This document shows, in pieces, positions 1 through 6,042 of a stretch of DNA of 7,116 nucleotides. Source of the DNA: Dehalococcoidales bacterium (GTDB lineage: Bacteria > Chloroflexota > Dehalococcoidia > Dehalococcoidales > CSSed11-197). The stretch's first letter is position 1. Each line of letters starts with the position of its first letter. The position numbers and the translations under genes were made by a program. The stretch covers positions 1 through 7,116 of the forward strand of contig JAQWDO010000043.1 in assembly GCA_028705415.1 (NCBI GenBank), written 5' to 3'. Under the pieces are notes generated by a model. The model did no database searches. It worked only from the letters and a program-made list of their open reading frames with translations, and was not told the DNA's origin.

Positions 1-1
1 C

Positions 2-1027
2 GAACTTGGAGGACCGATAGTGAGGGTTGTCAACCAATCTGCCTGGACCAACTGTTACAGGGATATGGCAGCCGGAAAAATGGTCCTTTCCCAGATAGAC
101 AAGTCCACCCTGCGGGATTCCATGGAAGCCATCAGTGAATATGCCTCTCCCGATGGCGGGCCCTGGATGGCCAGCCTGGTTTGGGTTGATTCTCTGGCTT
201 CCACCGGTTTCATGGTACGCGGCGATTCAGATATTTTCGCTCCGGAAGATATCAAACCGGGCACAAAAATCGCCATCTGGAACGACAAGGCCGCCACCAT
301 GTCGCCCTTTCTTTCACTTCTGGCATGGGCTGGCATCAGCCAGGACGAGATTACATGGGTAAATACCGGTGAGTATGATGCCTGCGTACGGGCTGTAGCT
401 GAAGGACGTGCTGATATCTGCATGGCGGCACCGGTTGCCCCCGCCGTCAGGGAAGCTTCAGCAGGGCCCCGCGGCATACGCTATATTTCCCTCAACCCGA
501 ATAACAACCCGGAAGGCGCAGCGGCGTTCCTCGAAATAAGCACTTTATACGATTTCGGACCAATCAACGCCGGCCCGGCTGAAGTAATTGGTACCTGGTC
601 CATAATCAGCTACAAGTACCTGGGCACCAACATTAATACCGATACCGAACTGGTTTATAACATGGCCAAATGGCTGGATGAGAACTACGACCTTTACAAG
701 GACCGCTACTCCAGCAACACTCATATGACTCTCAACGATCTGGTTAATGCGATGCAAACCGTGTATATTCCGGCACACCCTGGACTGATAAAATACCTCA
801 AGGAAAAGGGCATCTGGAACAACAACTATGAAGCCCGAAACCAGGCAAACATTACCCTGTTTGAAAGCTACTGCAACGCTTATAATTCTGCCATGGAGGA
901 AGCTGTGGCAGAGGGGATAGAAGTAAAATCATCAAACCAGGAGTGGATAGATTTCTGGGAAGCCTGGAAAGTGGCGCAAGGGTTGCCTCCAATAAAAATG
1001 CACGCCAGCCTGAACCAGGAGGCCTGA
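2..1027 (+). CDS. TAXI-family TRAP transporter solute-binding protein (5' end missing)
   Basis: Periplasmic or lipid-anchored ligand-binding component of a tripartite (TRAP) secondary transporter of the TAXI type, which would hand a small organic acid or amino acid to DctQ/DctM-like membrane subunits. The visible sequence has the family layout: a VRVVNQSA-like stretch at the first strand, 'DIKPGTKIAI' introducing the second lobe, then 'AGISQDEITWVNTGEYDACVR', 'GRADICMAAP' and a helical C-terminal third. The frame is open to the left edge, so the signal peptide and roughly the first 50-60 residues lie outside the window. A GTG at 20 has a purine-rich GGAGG at 8-12, but residues encoded before it (ELGGPIV) align with the family, so it is probably a false start. 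The gene ends with tandem in-frame stops TGA TAA (1025-1030). It converges on the methyltransferase gene. Partner membrane genes are not in view, and the ligand cannot be read from sequence. Confidence 0.85.
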   Translation, partial: ELGGPIVRVVNQSAWTNCYRDMAAGKMVLSQIDKSTLRDSMEAISEYASPDGGPWMASLVWVDSLASTGFMVRGDSDIFAPEDIKPGTKIAIWNDKAATMSPFLSLLAWAGISQDEITWVNTGEYDACVRAVAEGRADICMAAPVAPAVREASAGPRGIRYISLNPNNNPEGAAAFLEISTLYDFGPINAGPAEVIGTWSIISYKYLGTNINTDTELVYNMAKWLDENYDLYKDRYSSNTHMTLNDLVNAMQTVYIPAHPGLIKYLKEKGIWNNNYEARNQANITLFESYCNAYNSAMEEAVAEGIEVKSSNQEWIDFWEAWKVAQGLPPIKMHASLNQEA

Positions 1028-1054
1028 TAAAAGATAAACGGGCAGACGCTTTTT

Positions 1055-1834
1055 TTAAGGCCGGGTATCGTGTTTTTCATGCGATACCCGGCAAGCTGAA
1101 GCGAGGTACATTATAATTCCGCCGCTCACTGCTACGTTCAGCGATTCCGCCTGGTGGCGGTCAATTGGTACAGTATAACGATAGTCGGCAAGGCCTAAAA
1201 TCCTTTCCGACAAACCGGCAGCTTCATTGCCAAGGGCAATAATCAATTTTTCCGGCTTAAAAGTATCCAGCCCGCTTTCACCATCCAGGCAACCGGCTAC
1301 CAGGCTGTATCCATCCGCCTGAAGGTTATTCACAAGCTCCGGATAGTTACAAGTGCGGCGTATCCAGGGCGACAGAACAGCGCCAGCTGCTGACTGCACA
1401 CATTTTGGAGAAAAGGGGTCAGCACATTTTTCGCTCATGATTATACCGGAAAACCTGAAAGCCGAAGCAGTTCTGATAAGTGTACCGAGGTTACCCGGGT
1501 CCTGGATACCTTCAAGCAATAAAACCCGCTGCCCCGGAAGCACAGGCAGTTTATCTGAATAGGCATGCCGCGGTATTTTTACCACAGCCATTATTCCCTG
1601 CGGTGTTTTGGCAGACGAAATCTGGGCAAACTGTTGCCCTGTTACCATTCTTACCGGGTAGTTGCCGGGCAGTTCCGCCCCTTCAACTGCCACCAGTTCG
1701 CTGATAGAATCCGGGCGTATTTCGGCCACCTGCCGGATGGAGCGAATTCCCTCTATCAAAAACAGGCCGGTATCAAGACGCCCTTCCCGGGTAGCCAGAG
1801 TTTTATACCATTTAAGCGGCATTACTGGTTTCAT
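1055..1834 (-). CDS. SpoU/TrmH-family RNA 2'-O-methyltransferase
   Basis: Predicted SAM-dependent ribose 2'-O-methyltransferase acting on rRNA or tRNA in the cytoplasm; 259 residues, normal for the RlmB/TsnR-like branch. Residues about 22-88 form the substrate-binding domain (GLFLIEGIRSI near its start, TPQGIMAVV near its end). Residues about 104-248 form the trefoil-knot SPOUT domain with all three motifs: motif 1 'DPGNLGTLIRTAS' (112-124, Asn115 and Arg121), motif 2 'LIIALGNEAAGLS' (197-209) and motif 3 'ESLNVAVSGGI' (230-240, Ser231 and Asn233). The N-terminus is slightly shorter than many relatives, which begin with an extra 'ITSxxNP' segment; an in-frame stop at 1859-1861 and the lack of another start codon fix the ATG at 1834. 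A weak AGGA lies at 1849-1846, 11 nt from the start. The last dozen residues (CRVSHEKHDTRP) go past the usual family end and are encoded by the junction hairpin. The gene follows the regulator gene by 62 bp. The RNA target cannot be inferred. Confidence 0.9.
   Translation of the reverse strand: MKPVMPLKWYKTLATREGRLDTGLFLIEGIRSIRQVAEIRPDSISELVAVEGAELPGNYPVRMVTGQQFAQISSAKTPQGIMAVVKIPRHAYSDKLPVLPGQRVLLLEGIQDPGNLGTLIRTASAFRFSGIIMSEKCADPFSPKCVQSAAGAVLSPWIRRTCNYPELVNNLQADGYSLVAGCLDGESGLDTFKPEKLIIALGNEAAGLSERILGLADYRYTVPIDRHQAESLNVAVSGGIIMYLASACRVSHEKHDTRP
1060..1092. repeat. Perfect 11-bp inverted repeat at the convergent gene junction
   Basis: GCCGGGTATCG (1060-1070) is exactly complementary to CGATACCCGGC (1082-1092), with an 11-nt spacer that can pair further through wobble pairs. 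It sits between two convergent genes, where a shared terminator would be expected, but it lies inside the last codons of the minus-strand methyltransferase. Neither strand has a U-tract directly after the stem: a run of seven T (1050-1056) precedes it on the plus strand and becomes an A-run after it on the minus strand. It is therefore called an inverted repeat (stable RNA hairpin), not a proven intrinsic terminator. It could protect 3' ends or act in factor-assisted termination. Confidence 0.7.
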
Positions 1835-1855
1835 TATTTTTAAAATCCTGCTGTG

Positions 1856-1884
1856 ATTTTAACTGCGGGCAACAGCAAATGCAA
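1856..1884 (-). promoter_or_regulatory. Candidate sigma-70-type promoter before the methyltransferase
   Basis: Reading the minus strand, TTGCAT (1884-1879) stands 17 bp before TAAAAT (1861-1856), which matches the -10 consensus at five of six positions; the -35 matches only in its TTG core. Transcription would begin near 1849, about 15 nt before the ATG at 1834. The optimal spacing supports it, but a weak -35 in an AT-rich gap can occur by chance, and readthrough from the regulator gene is also possible. Confidence 0.25.
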
Positions 1885-1889
1885 TTTGC
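1875..1889. repeat. Short dyad between the regulator and methyltransferase genes
   Basis: GCAAAT (1875-1880) and ATTTGC (1884-1889) form a perfect 6-bp inverted repeat around a 3-nt centre. A second, interleaved pairing joins GGCAA (1868-1872) to TTGCC (1886-1890). No T-run follows on the minus strand, so it is not an intrinsic terminator. It overlaps the candidate -35 box of the methyltransferase promoter and could be an operator, though short dyads like this are common by chance. Confidence 0.3.
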
Positions 1890-1896
1890 CGGCGGC

Positions 1897-2559
1897 CTAG
1901 TCTTTTTTACGAAAGCGGTAACCGATATTTCTCACCGTCTCGATATACGGGCGGTCAAGATCCCCGGTCTTGGTTCTCAGGCGGCGTATATGCACGTCCA
2001 CTGTCCTGTCTCCGCCAAAATAATCATATCCCCATACCCGGTTTAACAATACTTCACGGGTAAAAGTTCGCCCCCGATTAAGCGCCAGGAATTTGAGCAA
2101 TTCGTATTCCCGGAAAGTCAAATCAAGAATTTCCCCTTTCAGGGTCACTTCACAGCTGGCAAGATCTATTACCAGATCTCCACAGCGAATCGATTCATCT
2201 GCTGCCTCAGTTCCGTTACCGGGCAACAAACGCCGTATTCGCAGGCAAAGCTCTTCCTTATGTCCCGGGAAAAAAGAGAAGTCATCTGCTTCCATGGGGA
2301 GTGTTATCTGACTTGCCCTGTCCGGGTTTAGAAGTATTAGTACCGGAAGCTTTTTTTCCTGCCTGATAATGCGGGCGATATTATTGGCAAGCGTATAGTT
2401 GGAAAGCAGTATTATTACCAGGCTGACGGCACCATCCGCGATACACTCCAGAATATCCTCGCTTTCAGGCAGTACCTTCGATGAAAAATCCCTGCTGTTG
2501 AGAAAACTGGAAAGCTCTGAAGCTTCGCTTTTGTCCGACAGTATCATTATCCTGGCCAT
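1897..2559 (-). CDS. OmpR/PhoB-type winged-helix regulator with degenerate receiver domain
   Basis: A 220-residue DNA-binding protein with the length and two-domain layout of OmpR-family response regulators. The C-terminal winged helix (about 125-217) is intact and typical: 'LTFREYELLKFLALN' (147-161), 'VWGYDYFGGDRTVDVHIRRL' (175-194, recognition helix) and 'YIETVRNIGYRF' (205-216, wing). The N-terminal domain (1-112) keeps the receiver fold pattern but not its chemistry. The acidic pair is reduced to Ser8-Asp9, the phospho-acceptor Asp is replaced (about Leu51, in 'SLVIILLS'), the switch Thr/Ser is Leu77 in 'PVLILLN', and the conserved Lys before Pro is Phe97 in 'FFPG'. It therefore cannot be an ordinary phospho-switch. 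Family knowledge: orphan OmpR-type regulators such as actinobacterial GlnR also act without receiver phosphorylation. No histidine kinase is adjacent. Its position after the GOGAT and hisF genes suggests a nitrogen or amino-acid regulator (inference). The start is the ATG at 2559, with a G-rich GGGGCGG (2573-2567) 7 nt upstream. Confidence 0.9.
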   Translation of the reverse strand: MARIMILSDKSEASELSSFLNSRDFSSKVLPESEDILECIADGAVSLVIILLSNYTLANNIARIIRQEKKLPVLILLNPDRASQITLPMEADDFSFFPGHKEELCLRIRRLLPGNGTEAADESIRCGDLVIDLASCEVTLKGEILDLTFREYELLKFLALNRGRTFTREVLLNRVWGYDYFGGDRTVDVHIRRLRTKTGDLDRPYIETVRNIGYRFRKKD

Positions 2560-2586
2560 TACCTTGCCGCCCCAATATTCTTAATC

Positions 2587-2615
2587 ATTATAAATGCGGG
2601 AATGTGCCCGTTCCC
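2587..2615 (-). promoter_or_regulatory. Consensus -10 box with adjacent dyad before the regulator gene
   Basis: In the 62-bp gap between hisF and the regulator gene, the minus strand carries a perfect TATAAT (2592-2587), which would start transcription near 2580, about 20 nt before the ATG. No -35 hexamer is seen at 16-18 bp. Instead that region holds an inverted repeat, GGGAA (2598-2602) and TTCCC (2611-2615), separated by 8 nt. This layout could be an activator-dependent internal promoter, perhaps autoregulated, but TATAAT also occurs by chance in AT-rich gaps. Confidence 0.3.
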
Positions 2616-2621
2616 TTCTGA

Positions 2622-3383
2622 TTATAACCTGACCGGGATACCTTTCTGAACAAGAAAGGCCTTCACATCGGAGATTGAGAACTGGTTGTAATGAAAAATA
2701 CTGGCAGCCAGCACAGCATCTGCCTTCCCTTCCTGTAACGCCATAAAAAGGTCTTCCGGGGAGCCGGCTCCCCCGCTGGCAACAACCGGTACATTTACAC
2801 TTTCTGAAACCGCCCGGGTTAGTTCTATATCATATCCGGTCCGGTGGCCATCGGCATCCATACTGGTAAGCAGTACCTCGCCAGCCCCCAGTTCGGCTGC
2901 CTTAACCGCCCACTCCAGCACGTCCAACCCGGTGGGCTCCTGGCCGCTGTTAACAAACACTTCCCAGCCGGTGCCGCTTGTCCTCCGCCTCGCATCTATT
3001 GCTATTACAATGCACTGGCTGCCAAACCGGTCAGCCCCCTGGCTGATAAGATCGGGGCATTTAACCGCCGCGGAATTTACCGAAACCTTGTCCGCTCCGG
3101 CACCCAGCATGCGCCGGATATCGGCAGTATTGCGGATCCCTCCGCCAACCGTAAGCGGCATAAACACCTTTTCTGCTACCATTTCTACAACATTTACCAT
3201 GGTATCACGCCCTTCCGGAGTCGCCGAGATATCCAGAAAAACCAGTTCATCCGCCCCTTCTTGATAATACCTGGAGGCAAGGTCAACCGGATCCCCGGCC
3301 TTTTTTAAATCAACAAAGCTGGTTCCTTTTACTACCCGTCCAGCCTGAACATCCAGGCAGGGTATTATTCTTCTGGTAAGCAT
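2622..3383 (-). CDS. hisF: Imidazole glycerol phosphate synthase cyclase subunit HisF
   Basis: Cytoplasmic (beta/alpha)8-barrel enzyme of histidine biosynthesis. It takes ammonia delivered by HisH and PRFAR, giving imidazole glycerol phosphate and AICAR. The 253-residue length is normal. The start 'MLTRRIIPCLDV' carries catalytic Asp11, and 'IVIAIDARR' carries catalytic Asp130, at exactly the family numbers. The ammonia-gate residues Arg5, Glu46 and Lys99 are present, and Glu169 in 'GAGEVLLTS' corresponds to Glu167 of the Thermotoga enzyme after a 2-residue insertion. Phosphate-binding loops 'TVGGGIR' (78-84) and 'VASGGAG' (about 201-207) are intact, so the enzyme should be active. The ATG at 3383 lies inside the end of the upstream amidotransferase gene (19-bp overlap), with GAAG/AGGA purines 7-12 nt before it, which implies co-transcription and probably translational coupling. 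HisH and other his genes are not in view, so its ammonia donor must be encoded elsewhere. Confidence 0.97.
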   Translation of the reverse strand: MLTRRIIPCLDVQAGRVVKGTSFVDLKKAGDPVDLASRYYQEGADELVFLDISATPEGRDTMVNVVEMVAEKVFMPLTVGGGIRNTADIRRMLGAGADKVSVNSAAVKCPDLISQGADRFGSQCIVIAIDARRRTSGTGWEVFVNSGQEPTGLDVLEWAVKAAELGAGEVLLTSMDADGHRTGYDIELTRAVSESVNVPVVASGGAGSPEDLFMALQEGKADAVLAASIFHYNQFSISDVKAFLVQKGIPVRL

Positions 3384-6025
3384 AATATTTCTTCATCCTG
3401 CTCTTTATAACTGTCTTCGCGGTCCATTTCAACCCGGTTAAGTACAGCCAGCTTCACAGCCTGGACCTTGCGGTAAACCTGGCTGTAATCCATTTTTTCT
3501 CCGTTTACCATAAGAAGATCATTTTCCACCGAAATTCCAAATAACCGTTCATTCTCGAGAAGATAAGGAAGGATCAATTCCCAATCAGCCGGAGCAAGAC
3601 CCACGATCTCACCGCCGTTCAGCTGCCTGGCTGTAACCTTCCGATACGGATCCCTCAAATATATCGCACCGCCAGAAGCCAGGGAAAAAAGATTCGAGCC
3701 GGGATATGGATTAGCCTGATCAACAATCCGTCCATCAACATCATATTCTATACCATTCATAATCACAAAACCTCCCCCCCTCAAGGGATCTCCGGCCATA
3801 AAGGATTCAGCCAGGTAATCCAGACAGGTACCATTAATAACAACCCTCGGACTCCCCACTGCATTGATCAGGGGGCGGCCGGCGGCATTGCCCAGAACAT
3901 ATACCTCTCCACCCTTGGCGCCATACATAAATGTTTGGCCCACATCACCGTATATCACCAGCTTTCCCTTCATCATAATCTGCCCCAGCTGGTCCTGCGC
4001 ATTGCCATGTACATAGATTTCAGGCCCATCAATCCCTGAGGCAAGATAATCACCGGAGCTGCCGTATACATCAATTCTTGCCATTTTTGAACCATCAGTA
4101 AGGCCGCATCCACAAAAACGCTGGCCGGAATAATTAAAACAGATGGCTTTTTTCCACCCCGATTCGCAGGCGTCAGCCAGCAGCCGTGCGTCGCATTCTT
4201 CTCCTTCCGGAGGAAAACCATGAACGTCCAGTATTAAAACACCATTTTCATCCTGCGGAGCTGAGAGCATATCCCGGCTATTGTAATCTATCAAACGATA
4301 GCGACTGCTGTTTTTCTCTCCAATATACGGAGCATCCCTGAATAATTCCCTCATATGATTTCTTGTTATCTGAAGAACCGAGCTTCTTTTTTTACTGCCG
4401 GTATTCAAAGGCATATCGTTGAGGTAAGTGAGCGTATCTATAGCCATTTGTTTTGCTTTATCGCTGCTTTTCGCCTGTTTTACCATAGCAGCACAAAAAG
4501 AAATCAAAGAACTGTAACTCCAGAGAGGAAGACTATCCCGGCAGTATGCTTTCAATGCTTCGTTTTCACCTGCCATGATATAACCCTCAATAGTGCGGCT
4601 AATATCATCATCGAGGCTGAACGCCTCTGTATTATTTGAATAATGCTGTTGGCCAGGCGGCGTTTTTACAACTTCCCCGAATTTGTTGGAGCAGGTCAGC
4701 TTTTTGACTCCCGTGCCATCGTCTTCTACCGTGAAAATGAAAGCCCCTCCATCAGTCGCACTGCCACCGCGGCAGTTCCAGTACCTGTCTGCAACAGGGC
4801 AAAAGCGCGTGTCTTCGGAAGCAATGCTCTCCAGCGTTGCATCTATGGCCTGCTTTTCAGAACAGATAAGACCGATTTGCACGTCCCCTTCCTGCAAGGC
4901 AAACACCTGTGGGCGCAGCATCGAAGTATCGGTAATGCCGATAAGCTGTAACTTCTTTTGCCGGGTAGCGTTGCGGGCTATTATAAAAAACCATGGCCCG
5001 TCCGGACTGGCATGAATATGGGTTGACTGTATACAGCGGTAGATATCCTGCCTGCCGGGCGAAAGCAGGTCAAAATCATATTCACCGGTAGGCGCCATCG
5101 CCTCGATAATATACTCAAGCGGGTATTCGAATGTCCGGTTTAACAAATCCAGCATAAGAGCTGATACTTCAGTATCGGTGAGAAACTGCGGATAAATATT
5201 GTGCTGGCGCAGGTACTCACACACAGCGTAATAATTGGCAAAATCTCCATTGTGCACCAGGGCTTCATCCAGCCCGATAAACGGATGCGCCCCACCCGGA
5301 TGCCACACCCTGCCCCTGGTAGGATAACGTTGATGGGCTATCCAGCCATGAGCGTGAAAATCGCCGAGGCGGTAGTACTGTACCACCTGCTCGGCATATC
5401 CAACCACTTTCAGAACCATCAGGTTATGTCCGTGGGAAAGGACAAAAGCACGCTGCCGTCCGTCAGAAGAATAAAAACGGTGATTGATGCGGTGCGAATT
5501 CTGATAGATGAATTCATCCTCAGCCTTACCGGGATCCATATTGCCAAGATGTTTTTCTTCCATAAACCGTTCCAAAACCCCGGGCTTTACCCTTACCAGG
5601 TAACGCCACACTTCCGGCGGGCAGCATTCGAGCCCGGGTACTTCACGGTAATCATCCACTGTTGGCAACCGCTCAGCCCTGAATACATCCAACAGAGGCT
5701 CTATAAACTCTTTTTCTACCTCTCCCCTTGCACTGGTGTCCAGCAATGCTATTTGCAGCAGATAACAGGTATCCAGCAAATCCTGCGGCACTCCCATATC
5801 CTCGGCCGAAAGTCCAACCGCTGCAATACCACCCCCCTTGCCATTTCCACGGTTATGCATTTGCACTGAAGGAGTAAGAATATGTCTGCCCCTTACCGGC
5901 ACCGATGCAATAAAACCGGTTACACCGCAACCGCCTTCCTCCGCGGCTTTGCGAACGGGTCCTTGCTGGCAGGACAAATCTTTTCGTGATTCGATAATTC
6001 TTTTAATAATATTTTGCCGGTCCAT
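3365..6025 (-). CDS. Glutamate synthase chain: class II glutamine amidotransferase fused to GXGXG domain
   Basis: An 886-residue cytoplasmic protein joining two outer domains of glutamate synthase without the FMN domain between them. Residues about 33-430 are a class II (Ntn) glutaminase. Cys33 in 'GGCGVTGF' is the expected nucleophile after removal of a 32-residue propeptide, as in classical GltB, with 'AHQRYPTRG' (Arg233), 'LVHNGD' (Asn259-Gly260) and 'LTDTEV' (Asp284) completing the site. Residues about 595-790 are the right-handed beta-helix GXGXG domain, with repeats such as 'IYVHGNA', 'LVIYGDVGQ', 'VYVLGNAAGR' and 'RVVINGTC'. About 445-585 is a mostly helical linker I cannot assign; the last 90 residues are acidic and helical. 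The FMN/synthase part is encoded by the preceding gene, so the two probably form one GOGAT complex with an ammonia tunnel between subunits (inference). Start choice: a TTG at 6031 extends the frame by two codons, but the ATG at 6025 overlaps the upstream stop as TAATG and has AAGG 9 nt before it. Archaeal-type GOGATs usually encode these domains separately. Confidence 0.88.
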   Translation of the reverse strand: MDRQNIIKRIIESRKDLSCQQGPVRKAAEEGGCGVTGFIASVPVRGRHILTPSVQMHNRGNGKGGGIAAVGLSAEDMGVPQDLLDTCYLLQIALLDTSARGEVEKEFIEPLLDVFRAERLPTVDDYREVPGLECCPPEVWRYLVRVKPGVLERFMEEKHLGNMDPGKAEDEFIYQNSHRINHRFYSSDGRQRAFVLSHGHNLMVLKVVGYAEQVVQYYRLGDFHAHGWIAHQRYPTRGRVWHPGGAHPFIGLDEALVHNGDFANYYAVCEYLRQHNIYPQFLTDTEVSALMLDLLNRTFEYPLEYIIEAMAPTGEYDFDLLSPGRQDIYRCIQSTHIHASPDGPWFFIIARNATRQKKLQLIGITDTSMLRPQVFALQEGDVQIGLICSEKQAIDATLESIASEDTRFCPVADRYWNCRGGSATDGGAFIFTVEDDGTGVKKLTCSNKFGEVVKTPPGQQHYSNNTEAFSLDDDISRTIEGYIMAGENEALKAYCRDSLPLWSYSSLISFCAAMVKQAKSSDKAKQMAIDTLTYLNDMPLNTGSKKRSSVLQITRNHMRELFRDAPYIGEKNSSRYRLIDYNSRDMLSAPQDENGVLILDVHGFPPEGEECDARLLADACESGWKKAICFNYSGQRFCGCGLTDGSKMARIDVYGSSGDYLASGIDGPEIYVHGNAQDQLGQIMMKGKLVIYGDVGQTFMYGAKGGEVYVLGNAAGRPLINAVGSPRVVINGTCLDYLAESFMAGDPLRGGGFVIMNGIEYDVDGRIVDQANPYPGSNLFSLASGGAIYLRDPYRKVTARQLNGGEIVGLAPADWELILPYLLENERLFGISVENDLLMVNGEKMDYSQVYRKVQAVKLAVLNRVEMDREDSYKEQDEEILCLPEE

Positions 6026-6042
6026 TAACAACCGCCTTCAGG
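6023..6042 (-). promoter_or_regulatory. Ribosome binding site and stop-start coupling between the two GOGAT genes
   Basis: On the minus strand the FMN-subunit stop TAA (6027-6025) shares one base with the ATG (6025-6023) of the amidotransferase-GXGXG chain. The Shine-Dalgarno-like GAAGGCGG (6039-6032) puts its AAGG core 9 nt before that ATG but only 3 nt before the alternative TTG at 6031, which favours the ATG. The overlap suggests coupled translation, fitting two subunits needed in equal amounts. Confidence 0.7.

Noticed and set aside
20..22. GTG with a GGAGG-like sequence upstream as the true start of the TAXI protein
   Set aside because: The GGAGG bases are in-frame codons for Gly-Gly, and the residues before the GTG match the family's first lobe, so the gene is cut by the window edge and does not start here.
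1022..1056. Intrinsic terminator for the TAXI gene: weak stem GCCTG/CGGGC with the T-run 1050-1056
   Set aside because: The stem is only five pairs including a G-U, and six bases separate it from the T-run, so it does not meet the usual form.
2844..3308. Plus-strand open frame of 154 codons opposite hisF
   Set aside because: hisF on the other strand is certain, with catalytic residues in place; this frame is its shadow and shows no domain.
5201..5869. Long plus-strand open frame of 222 codons opposite the amidotransferase gene
   Set aside because: It lies wholly antisense to a well-supported conserved gene, its translation resembles no family I know, and it fits a mirror frame of the coding strand.
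6029..6031. TTG as start of the amidotransferase-GXGXG chain
   Set aside because: The Shine-Dalgarno core would be only 3 nt away, whereas the ATG two codons downstream has a 9-nt spacing and forms a TAATG coupling.
6025..6036. C-terminal Gly-Gly-Cys of the FMN subunit as a processing or conjugation signal
   Set aside because: No processing enzyme or ubiquitin-like partner is nearby, and a three-residue ending is too short to support a claim.
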